Below are positions 1 through 6,253 of a DNA stretch of 10,954 nt, one piece after another. The notes under the pieces are model-generated. The model did no database searches, was not told the DNA's origin, and saw only the letters and a program-made list of their open reading frames with translations. The DNA is from JAVBMP01 sp031552315 (lineage in GTDB: Bacteria; Desulfobacterota; Desulfovibrionia; Desulfovibrionales; Desulfovibrionaceae): contig JAVBMP010000127.1 of the NCBI GenBank assembly GCA_031552315.1, positions 1 to 10,954 of the forward strand, written 5' to 3'. The translations under genes were made by a program, and so were the position numbers. Positions within the stretch are counted from its first letter, which is position 1. Every line of letters begins with the position of its first letter.

Positions 1-2
1 AT

Positions 3-362
3 GACACAAGCCCAAATACCGACAGCAAGTCCCCTGCCCGCCCCGCCAAAAAAAAGTCATCCCCCGCCCAACCGGCGGAAGCCAAAAAGGCCGCGCCCCG
101 GAATGACGGGGAAAAACGCAAGCCGGGCAGGCCGCGCAAAACCCCGGAAACCGAACAGGCCGCGCTGCCCATGGGAATTTCGGCGGACAGCGGCAAAGCC
201 CTTTCCGCCATTGCGGATATGCCGGAAAAGCTGAACGCGCCGCAAAATGAGGCGGAAGCCGGGGAAAAAACCGGAAGCAAAAAAAGCGCCCCCAAGAAAA
301 CGGCAACGGAAGCCGCGCGGCCCGGCAAACGCAAAAGCGGCGATCCGGCGGGCGAAGCGTAA
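3..362 (+). CDS. Disordered Lys/Ala/Pro-rich N-terminal segment, probably the upstream part of the RNase E/G reading frame, ended by TAA
   Basis: The frame is open from the left window edge to an ochre stop at 360-362, so the true start lies outside the window. The roughly 119 visible residues are low-complexity and rich in Lys, Ala, Pro and Glu. They include a basic GRPRK patch and no recognisable folded domain. Directly after the stop the same frame continues with the same composition (K-T-A-P-A-P-A-P) without a break, into the ribonuclease that follows. I therefore infer that this is the N-terminal part of that ribonuclease, separated by a nonsense change, a sequence error or a readthrough stop. 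It could instead be the tail of a separate small basic protein. The frame choice rests on composition and on its continuity with the downstream frame. Confidence 0.5.
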   Translation, partial: DTSPNTDSKSPARPAKKKSSPAQPAEAKKAAPRNDGEKRKPGRPRKTPETEQAALPMGISADSGKALSAIADMPEKLNAPQNEAEAGEKTGSKKSAPKKTATEAARPGKRKSGDPAGEA

Positions 363-458
363 AAAACGGCCCCAGCTCCGGCCCCAGCCCCGGCCAGAAC
401 CGGCCACACCGCCCGCCCCAAAAAGGCCCAACCCACCGCGCCCCAGGCCGCCCTGCCC

Positions 459-2834
459 TTGCCCCCTGAAACGCCAACCCCGGCGGAAACGCGCCCGGCG
501 GGTTATCCCGCGCCGGCCCAACCGGCACAACCGGCACCACTGACGCCATCGGCACCACTGGCGCCGGGCGCATCCAAAGACGCCAGTCCCGCCAAGGAAG
601 AAGGCAAGCCCCAGCGGCCCGGCAAACGCGCCGCTTCAACGCCCGCCCGCCCCAAAGCCGGGGCCGCGCAAGCCAGTCCCGAAAATGCCGGCCCCGAAGA
701 TGCCGGCCCGGCGGACACCCGGCCCAAAAACGCCCGCCCGGAAACGCCGCTTGAAGCCCCCGCCCTTGCGGAAGACCTGGCGGAAAACGGCGAAAACGAT
801 GAAAATGGCGAAAACGGCGAAGACAACGACCAGAAAAAAAGCAGCCGCACCCGCCGCAACCGGGCGCGCCGCAACCGGCGCAAGGCCAAAGCCCAGGCGG
901 AAAAAGCCCGCCAGGCGGAAGCCGCCCGCGCCAATGGCCCGGAAGATGGCGCGCCGGCCCCAGAAAAATCCGTCCCGGAAAAATCCGTCACGGAAAAATC
1001 TGCTCCAGAAAAATCCGCTATGGGCCAGTCCCAAAAAGCGAATCGGGATCAGGCTAAAAAGCAATCCCGCGGGCAGTCCGCCAAGCAAGCCCCAAAAGCC
1101 GCACTGCAAATTTCACCCGGTGACCATAGCGGCCTGAACGACCTGGACGATATAGACGACCCGGACGATTTTTTTGATTCCGGCTTTGCATTCGAAGAGG
1201 ATACGGAAGATTTCCGCTTTTTCATGGAAGAGGATAATGAAGGCCCGGACAGCCTGGCAGGCGATATGACCGGCGTTCTGGACGATATGGAAGAAGAGGG
1301 TGACGCGCCCGCCCTTCCGGCCAAAGGCGGTAAAAAAGGCAAAGGCGGCAAAACTGCCGTGGAAGCGGAAAAGCACAACGCCAAACGCAAAATGTTCCTT
1401 GGCGTCCTGCCGGGTGAGCAGCTTGAAGTTGTGCTGGCCGAAGAAGGCCAGGTGCAGGAATATTATGTGGAAATGCTGCACCAAAGTAAAGTAAAAGGCA
1501 ATATATATAAAGGTGTTATCCATAATGTGGATAACAACCTGCAAGCCGCCTTTGTTTCTTACGGGGCATCTAAAAACGGCTTCCTGCAAATAGATGAAGT
1601 GCATCAGGAATACTATCAGGGCGCGCACCAGCCGGAAAAAGGGCGCAAATACCCGCCCATCCAGCATGTGCTGAAGCCGGGACAAGAAATTCTGGTGCAA
1701 GTGGTCAAGGAACCGGCAGGCACCAAAGGGGCCTTTCTGACAACTTACCTGTCGCTTGCCGGACGCTTTCTGGTGCTTACCCCGGGGCGGGAACAGATAG
1801 GTGTTTCCCGCAAGGTGGAAAATGAGGAAGAACGCGCCCGCCTGCGTGAGCTTCTTAACGGCCTTACCCCCGGCCCCGGCCTTGGGGTAATTGTGCGCAC
1901 CGTAAGCATGGGCGCAAGCAAAACCGCCCTGCAACGCGACCTGCAATATCTAAAACGCCTTTGGCGCGACATTCGGAAAAAAGGCACTACGGAACCCGGC
2001 CCCTGCCTGCTGCACGAAGAAGCCGACCTTACAACCAGGGCCGTGCGCGACTACCTGACCGAAGACATCATCGAGGTGTGGGTGGATGAACAGGAAACTT
2101 ACAACCAGCTTACCGAAGTGGTTGGCCTGCTCTTCCCCCGGCGGCAAAACATGGTGCAGTTGCATAAAGACCCGGCCCAAAGCCTGTTTGCGCGTTTTTC
2201 CCTGCAAAAGCAGCTTGACCAGGTGCATTCGCGCGAAGTAGGCCTGCCTTCCGGCGGGCGGCTGGTCATTGACCATACAGAGGCCCTTACGGCCATAGAT
2301 ATCAACTCCGGCCGTTCCAGCGGCAAGCAGAACTTTGAAGACATGGCCTACCGCATCAACATGGAAGCGGCCCAGGCCATACCGCTGCAACTGCGCCTGC
2401 GCGACATAGGCGGCCAGGTAGTGGTGGACTTTATTGAAATGCGCGACCGCAGCCACTGGCGAGAGGTGGAACGCACCTTCCGCAATGCCATGAAGGTGGA
2501 CAGGGCGCGGCACGATGTGGGCCGCATAAGCTCTTTTGGTTTGTTGGAAGTGGTGCGCCAGCGCCTTGGTTCTTCCGCCATTTCCATAAGCACGGAACTT
2601 TGCCCGGCCTGCCGGGGCACCGGCATGCGCCGCAACCTGGAATGGCAGGCCCTGCAAGCCCTGAAAGATATCCAGCGCCTTGCGCACCAGGCCCAAAGCC
2701 AGAACCAGACCAAGCTGAACTATACCAACAGCGCGGAACTTATTTTGTATCTGCTCAATCACAAGCGTGAGCGCATAACGGATATGGAAAAACAATTCGG
2801 CCTGTTGCTTGATCTGCGCCCGCACGGCATGTAG
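459..2834 (+). CDS. rne: Ribonuclease E/G family endoribonuclease with long N-terminal extension
   Basis: This is a single-strand-specific endoribonuclease for rRNA/tRNA processing and mRNA decay, acting in the cytoplasm. Numbered from the TTG at 459, residues 1-311 are disordered: Pro/Ala-rich, then an Arg-rich patch (about 126-150), an acidic block (about 222-282) and a Lys/Gly-rich linker. The catalytic core begins near Met312. An S1 RNA-binding domain follows (about 334-390, containing GNIYKGVIHNVD and GASKNGFL). The DNase I-like region has AIDINSG with Asp614 and VVVDFIEM with Asp657. These are spaced 43 apart, as are the Mg2+ ligands D303/D346 of E. coli RNase E. The Zn-link CPAC (Cys715, Cys718) is also correctly spaced. 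There is no C-terminal degradosome scaffold; the extension is N-terminal instead. The start is uncertain: 459 is a TTG without a clear Shine-Dalgarno, and the frame is open back to the TAA at 360, so translation probably began upstream. The catalytic assignment is firm; rne versus rng is not. Confidence 0.92.
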   Translation: MPPETPTPAETRPAGYPAPAQPAQPAPLTPSAPLAPGASKDASPAKEEGKPQRPGKRAASTPARPKAGAAQASPENAGPEDAGPADTRPKNARPETPLEAPALAEDLAENGENDENGENGEDNDQKKSSRTRRNRARRNRRKAKAQAEKARQAEAARANGPEDGAPAPEKSVPEKSVTEKSAPEKSAMGQSQKANRDQAKKQSRGQSAKQAPKAALQISPGDHSGLNDLDDIDDPDDFFDSGFAFEEDTEDFRFFMEEDNEGPDSLAGDMTGVLDDMEEEGDAPALPAKGGKKGKGGKTAVEAEKHNAKRKMFLGVLPGEQLEVVLAEEGQVQEYYVEMLHQSKVKGNIYKGVIHNVDNNLQAAFVSYGASKNGFLQIDEVHQEYYQGAHQPEKGRKYPPIQHVLKPGQEILVQVVKEPAGTKGAFLTTYLSLAGRFLVLTPGREQIGVSRKVENEEERARLRELLNGLTPGPGLGVIVRTVSMGASKTALQRDLQYLKRLWRDIRKKGTTEPGPCLLHEEADLTTRAVRDYLTEDIIEVWVDEQETYNQLTEVVGLLFPRRQNMVQLHKDPAQSLFARFSLQKQLDQVHSREVGLPSGGRLVIDHTEALTAIDINSGRSSGKQNFEDMAYRINMEAAQAIPLQLRLRDIGGQVVVDFIEMRDRSHWREVERTFRNAMKVDRARHDVGRISSFGLLEVVRQRLGSSAISISTELCPACRGTGMRRNLEWQALQALKDIQRLAHQAQSQNQTKLNYTNSAELILYLLNHKRERITDMEKQFGLLLDLRPHGM
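784..830 (+). repeat. Acidic Glu-Asn-Gly/Asp low-complexity repeat in the ribonuclease
   Basis: Imperfect 6- to 9-bp units of the type GAAAACGGC encode alternating Glu, Asn, Gly and Asp residues (ENGENDENGENGEDND). The repeat sits just before the Arg-rich patch of the ribonuclease extension, so a short acidic stretch abuts a strongly basic one. Confidence 0.7.
961..1020 (+). repeat. Four 15-bp tandem repeats inside the ribonuclease extension
   Basis: There are four consecutive 15-bp units (961-975, 976-990, 991-1005, 1006-1020), each built around GAAAAATC. They encode a five-residue EKS(V/A)(P/T)-like unit in frame. The units differ by a few bases each. The repeat lies in the disordered N-terminal extension, where copy-number change by slippage would keep the frame. 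Confidence 0.85.
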
Positions 2835-2846
2835 GCAAAAAGGGCA

Positions 2847-2882
2847 TTGCCAGCCGCATGGGGCCATTGGCAACAGCCCCAT
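2847..2882 (+). terminator. Possible weak hairpin terminator after the ribonuclease gene
   Basis: An inverted repeat ATGGGGC (2858-2864) / GCCCCAT (2876-2882) has an 11-nt loop and lies about 25 nt after the stop. An overlapping alternative pairs TTGCCA (2847-2852) with TGGCAA (2868-2873). There is no uninterrupted T-run after it, so intrinsic termination is uncertain and partial read-through into the next gene is likely. Confidence 0.3.
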
Positions 2883-2888
2883 ATTATC

Positions 2889-2917
2889 TTGCAGTTGTTC
2901 ACTTAAGGTAGTATTGT
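2889..2917 (+). promoter_or_regulatory. Candidate sigma70-type promoter for the penicillin-binding protein gene
   Basis: TTGCAG (2889-2894) and TATTGT (2912-2917) are separated by 17 bp, 40 bp before the start codon. An alternative is TTGTTC (2895-2900) with TATTAG (2917-2922) and a 16-bp gap. Both are imperfect matches. The 123-bp, locally AT-rich spacer suggests that a promoter is present, but its exact position is inference. Confidence 0.3.
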
Positions 2918-2957
2918 ATTAGCCGCGAGTACGAATTTTTGTAGTGAGAAAAAAGAC

Positions 2958-5429
2958 ATGAAGCGCGTTTTATTTATCCTTCTATGGTTTGCCCTGGCCG
3001 GTACCGTGCTGGCCGGGCTTGTGGGCGTTGCCGGTTACATTTATTTTTCACGTGATTTGCCAAGCTTCACAAAGGTTTCAGACTATCAACCCCCGCAGGT
3101 TACCACTATTTATGCGCGTGACGGCAGCATAATGGGTTATTTTTACGGGGATGAAAAACGCTTCATGATTACGCTGGATGAAGTTTCGCCCTGGCTCATA
3201 AAGGCCGTGCTGGCCAAAGAAGATGCTACCTTTTATGAACACAAGGGCATAAACCCCAAGGCCATTCTGCGCGCCGCCGTCAAAAACTTTTTTGGCAGTG
3301 AACAGCAGGGCGCCAGCACCATTACCCAGCAAATAGTCAAGCGACTGGTCGTGGGGCGGGAAAAAAGCTACCAGCGTAAAATACGCGAAATGATTCTGGC
3401 AATACGGCTGGAACGCTACCTGAGCAAGGATGAAATTCTTACCATTTACATGAACCAGATATTCCTGGGCCATGGTTCCTACGGCTTTGAATGCGCCGCG
3501 CAAACCTATTTCGCCAAGCACGCCAAAGACCTGAACATTGCGGAAAGCGCCGTGCTGGCCTGCCTGCCCAAAGCCCCTTCCGCCGTGAACCCCTATACCA
3601 ACCCGGTGGAAACCCGCAGACAGCAAATACATACCCTGAACCGCATGAAAGAAGAGGGCTGGATAACCGAAGCACAATACAAAGAAGCCCTTGATTTCCC
3701 CCTGGAATATAAAAAAATGCCGGAACCAAGCGCCCTGGGCGCATGGTACCGTGAAGAAGTGCGCCGCCGCCTGGTGGACTTTTTCAGCCCGGAAAATGTG
3801 GAAGCCATGAAGCTGCCCATAACCCGCTACCGCGATGACGCGGTGCGTAACGGCGGCCTGCACATCTACACTTCTATGGACCCGGATCACCAGCGGGCGG
3901 CGGAAACCGCCCTGCGCAAGGGCTTGCTTGAAACTTCCAAGCGCATGGGCTGGCAAGGCCCCATTGCCCACATAGCGCCGGAAAAGTATCAGGATTTTCT
4001 GGATGAAAACCCCTTCTTCCCGGACATGCTGGATAACGCCGGCTGGGTAAAGGCCCTGGTGACCAAAGTAGGCAAAGATGGCGCGGAAGTACGCATGGGC
4101 GACTACAAGGGCCTTATTGCCCACCCCGGCATGGAATGGTCAAAGCGCTTCAACTCCAAGGCGGAAGGCGCCCCGGAAATTGCCGGGCGCGCCACGCTGA
4201 AGGGCGTTGAACCGGGCGATGTGGTGTGGGTGGCCGCGTTTGGGGCCAAAGGCGATGCGCACCCGGTAAGCGTACCCTACAAACCCGCCGATGAAAACGG
4301 CAAGGGCGGCATACCCGCCTATGAACCGCATAAAGTAACCACGGAAACCGCCATAAAAGTCACGCTGGAACAGGTGCCCCTGGTTGACGGGGCCGTGGTG
4401 TCCATTGAAAATGAAACCGGAGACCTTGTCGCCATGGTGGGCGGCTATGCCTATTCCGTAAGCGGCGATTACCGCAATTCGTTCAACCGGGCCACCCAGG
4501 CCGTGCGCCAGCCCGGTTCGTCCTTCAAGCCCATTGTCTATTCCGCGGCCATGGATAACGGCTATACCGCCGGTTCCATACTCAATGACGCGCCCTTTGT
4601 CATTGAACCAAGCGCCGGGGCCCCGGGCTGGAGCCCTTCAAACTTTGACAATTCCTTCCTTGGGCCGCTGGTGCTGCGCACCGCGCTGGCCCTTTCCCGC
4701 AACGTCTGCACCGTGCGCGTGGCCCAGTCCATAGGCATGGACGCCGTGGTGCAGCGGGCGCATGACCTTGGCATAAAAGGCAATATTCCGCCCGTGCTGG
4801 CCGTAAGCCTTGGCGCGTACGACCTTACCCCGCTTGACCTTACAACCGCCTATACGGCCTTTGCCAACAACGGCGACCTTGTCATGCCGCGCATGGTCAT
4901 TTCCATAAAAGACAGTTGGGGAAAGCCCATAGTAAACTTTAGCAAAGATGTGAAAAAAGAGGCTATTACGCCGCAAAACGCCTACATAATGTCCTTTTTG
5001 CTGAAGGAAGTGGTAAACGCCGGCACCGCCACGGCCGCCAAGGTGCTTGACCGCCCCGTGGCCGGCAAAACCGGCACCACCAATGAATCGCGCGATGCCT
5101 GGTTCATAGGCTTTTCACCCTACCTTACCAGCGGCATATACGTGGGCTATGACGCCCACCAGCCCATGGGCGGGCAGGAAACCGGCGGCCGGGCCGCTGT
5201 GCCCATTTTCACCGAATACCGCAAGGCCATTGATAAAAAATATGAGCCCACAGACTTCACACGCCCGGACGGCATAGTGTTTGCCACTGTGGATGCGGAA
5301 ACCGGCTATTTGCCCACGTCCAACACCATAAAATCGTTCAACCTGCCCTTCAAGGCGGGCACGGAACCCACAACAAGCGTGTCGCCGGATGTTGAAGTGG
5401 ACATATTTATGGATCAGTACAATTTCTAG
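2958..5429 (+). CDS. mrcA: Class A penicillin-binding protein 1A (bifunctional transglycosylase/transpeptidase)
   Basis: This enzyme polymerises lipid II into glycan strands and cross-links the stem peptides at the outer face of the inner membrane. Residues about 4-29 form an uncleaved N-terminal membrane anchor. The GT51 glycosyltransferase domain (about 60-240) has the catalytic-Glu motif EDATFYEH (Glu88) and GASTITQQ (118-125). An OB-like insert typical of PBP1A (about 325-430) precedes the transpeptidase domain. That domain has all three penicilloyl-serine motifs: SSFK with catalytic Ser521 and Lys524, SRN at 580-582, and KTG at 704-706. At 823 residues the length fits the PBP1A family and nothing is missing. 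The ATG at 2958 is followed at once by Lys-Arg and the hydrophobic anchor, which supports this start. The preceding Shine-Dalgarno is weak (purine-rich GAGAAAAAAG). The gene follows the ribonuclease on the same strand but probably has its own promoter. Confidence 0.95.
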   Translation: MKRVLFILLWFALAGTVLAGLVGVAGYIYFSRDLPSFTKVSDYQPPQVTTIYARDGSIMGYFYGDEKRFMITLDEVSPWLIKAVLAKEDATFYEHKGINPKAILRAAVKNFFGSEQQGASTITQQIVKRLVVGREKSYQRKIREMILAIRLERYLSKDEILTIYMNQIFLGHGSYGFECAAQTYFAKHAKDLNIAESAVLACLPKAPSAVNPYTNPVETRRQQIHTLNRMKEEGWITEAQYKEALDFPLEYKKMPEPSALGAWYREEVRRRLVDFFSPENVEAMKLPITRYRDDAVRNGGLHIYTSMDPDHQRAAETALRKGLLETSKRMGWQGPIAHIAPEKYQDFLDENPFFPDMLDNAGWVKALVTKVGKDGAEVRMGDYKGLIAHPGMEWSKRFNSKAEGAPEIAGRATLKGVEPGDVVWVAAFGAKGDAHPVSVPYKPADENGKGGIPAYEPHKVTTETAIKVTLEQVPLVDGAVVSIENETGDLVAMVGGYAYSVSGDYRNSFNRATQAVRQPGSSFKPIVYSAAMDNGYTAGSILNDAPFVIEPSAGAPGWSPSNFDNSFLGPLVLRTALALSRNVCTVRVAQSIGMDAVVQRAHDLGIKGNIPPVLAVSLGAYDLTPLDLTTAYTAFANNGDLVMPRMVISIKDSWGKPIVNFSKDVKKEAITPQNAYIMSFLLKEVVNAGTATAAKVLDRPVAGKTGTTNESRDAWFIGFSPYLTSGIYVGYDAHQPMGGQETGGRAAVPIFTEYRKAIDKKYEPTDFTRPDGIVFATVDAETGYLPTSNTIKSFNLPFKAGTEPTTSVSPDVEVDIFMDQYNF

Positions 5430-5456
5430 GCAGTGTAGTCACGAGGTGCCTTTTTT
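5429..5456 (+). terminator. Possible bulged-hairpin terminator between mrcA and ssb
   Basis: GGCA (5429-5432) pairs with TGCC (5447-5450), and an inner GTG (5433-5435) pairs with CAC (5440-5442) around a TAGT loop. A four-base bulge (GAGG) lies on the 3' side. Six T residues (5451-5456) follow directly. The stem is short and bulged, so strength is uncertain. Confidence 0.35.
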
Positions 5457-5460
5457 GACA
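5455..5460 (+). promoter_or_regulatory. Perfect TTGACA -35-like hexamer upstream of ssb
   Basis: A consensus TTGACA lies 60 bp before the ssb start, overlapping the T-run of the possible mrcA terminator. No good -10 hexamer lies 16-18 bp downstream. The nearest candidates are TATTTT at 5473 (gap 12) and TAACAT at 5483 (gap 22). A promoter here is plausible by position but not demonstrated. Confidence 0.3.
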
Positions 5461-5507
5461 GACCCCGGACAATATTTTCAGGTAACATTGGCCCCAAACA
5501 GGGCTTC

Positions 5508-5512
5508 AGGAG
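5508..5512 (+). promoter_or_regulatory. Strong ribosome binding site of ssb
   Basis: AGGAG ends 7 nt before the ATG at 5520. This fixes the start codon of ssb and fits a protein needed in many copies. Confidence 0.85.
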
Positions 5513-5519
5513 ATAAACC

Positions 5520-6053
5520 ATGCTGAACAAGGTAATGATCATAGGCCGCCTTGGCCGCGACCCGGAACTGCGCTACGCCGCCAACGGCACCCCCATAGCC
5601 ACCCTGCGCGTGGCCACGGATGAATCGTATGTGGATAAAGAAGGCAACAAGGTTGAACGCACGGAATGGCATTCCGTTGTCACCTTCCAGCGCCAGGCGG
5701 AAAACTGCGCCAACTTCCTTGGCAAGGGCAGCCTGATATTTGTTGAAGGCAGCCTACAAACCCGCAAATGGCAAGACCAGCAGGGGCAAGACCGCTATAG
5801 CACGGAAATAAAGGCTTCCCGCGTGCAGTTTCTTGACCGGCGCGGCGCACAGGGCGGCGACCAGCAGTTCGGCCAGGCGGAAAACCCGCGCGGCGGCTAC
5901 GCCAACCAGGGCAGCCAGGGCAATCAGGGGGGCGGCTACGGCAACCAGCCCAAAAATAACCGCCAACAACAAAACAACGCCCCGGACTACGACGACGACC
6001 TTGGCCCGGCCTTCCCTTCAGAAGCCAGCGGCATGGACGACGTGCCGTTTTAG
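5520..6053 (+). CDS. ssb: Single-stranded DNA-binding protein SSB
   Basis: SSB coats single-stranded DNA as a tetramer during replication, recombination and repair, and recruits partners through its C-terminal tip. Residues 1 to about 110 form the OB fold and begin with the family signature MLNKVMIIGRLGRDPELRY. It also contains WHSVVTF and, near the fold end, the segment LIFVEGSLQTRKW. Residues about 113-155 are a flexible Gly/Gln/Asn-rich linker. The C-terminus is acidic and ends in MDDVPF (172-177), the canonical partner-binding tip. At 177 residues the length is typical. A strong AGGAG site 7 nt upstream supports the start. The gene is complete and converges on nfnB, with the palindrome-rich spacer between them. 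Confidence 0.96.
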   Translation: MLNKVMIIGRLGRDPELRYAANGTPIATLRVATDESYVDKEGNKVERTEWHSVVTFQRQAENCANFLGKGSLIFVEGSLQTRKWQDQQGQDRYSTEIKASRVQFLDRRGAQGGDQQFGQAENPRGGYANQGSQGNQGGGYGNQPKNNRQQQNNAPDYDDDLGPAFPSEASGMDDVPF

Positions 6054-6081
6054 GCAACGCCTTTTAAAATTTGAAGATTTC

Positions 6082-6104
6082 TTGGGGGAAATGATTTCCC
6101 CCAA
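6082..6104. repeat. Perfect 10-bp inverted repeat downstream of ssb
   Basis: TTGGGGGAAA (6082-6091) and TTTCCCCCAA (6095-6104) form a perfect stem with a 3-nt TGA loop. It starts 28 nt after the ssb stop. No T-run follows, so it may stabilise the transcript end rather than terminate. Part of its 3' flank (AAACCCC, 6103-6109) is complementary to GGGGTTT at 6170-6176, which would let an outer stem enclose the large palindrome. Confidence 0.8.
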
Positions 6105-6117
6105 ACCCCCTCGTTAT

Positions 6118-6165
6118 AAAAATCCTCGTTTTTGAACCTTGCAAGGTTCAAAAACGAGGATTTTT
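6118..6165. terminator. 48-bp perfect palindrome, probable bidirectional terminator for ssb and nfnB
   Basis: The left arm 6118-6141 and right arm 6142-6165 are perfectly complementary over 24 bp, centred on TTGCAA. On the plus strand the stem ends in TTTTTT (6161-6166). On the minus strand it ends in TTTTT followed by ATAA. It sits between two convergent genes, which is the expected place for a terminator serving both. The GC content of the stem is modest for a terminator, but its length and perfection compensate. Confidence 0.8.
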
Positions 6166-6169
6166 TAAT

Positions 6170-6236
6170 GGGGTTTCCAAAGGGGGTCACCCCCTTTGGC
6201 GGGGTTCAGGGGCAGCGCCCCTGATCGCCGAAGGCA
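6170..6236. repeat. Two further GC-rich palindromes, possible dispersed intergenic repeat element
   Basis: CCAAAGGGGG (6177-6186) / CCCCCTTTGG (6190-6199) is a perfect 10-bp stem with a 3-nt loop. TCAGGGGC (6206-6213) / GCCCCTGA (6217-6224) is a perfect 8-bp stem with a 3-nt loop, followed by TCGCCGAAGGC. Closely spaced G-run/C-run hairpins of this kind resemble REP-like intergenic elements that recur many times in deltaproteobacterial genomes. Only one copy can be seen here, so the assignment as a dispersed repeat is inference. Confidence 0.55.
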
Positions 6237-6253
6237 TTCCTGCTGTAGCTTTG

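Noticed and set aside
108..125. GRPRK patch read as a DNA-binding AT-hook
   Set aside because: It lies in a generally Lys/Arg/Pro-rich disordered stretch linked to an RNA-processing enzyme; one core match is weak evidence for DNA binding.
57..530. Arg/Gly-rich minus-strand frame near the left edge
   Set aside because: It is the complement of the Lys/Ala/Pro-rich coding frame; its composition is typical of an antisense shadow.
961..1020. Tandem repeat considered as a CRISPR-like array
   Set aside because: The units are 15 bp, contiguous without spacers and in frame within a coding region.
1113..2882. Long minus-strand open frames opposite the ribonuclease (1113-1946, 1950-2882)
   Set aside because: They run antisense to motif-verified catalytic sequence, have His/Phe-rich shadow composition and lack ribosome binding sites.
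3078..4124. 348-codon minus-strand frame opposite the penicillin-binding protein
   Set aside because: It is antisense to the intact GT51 domain, with no domain of its own and no start signal.
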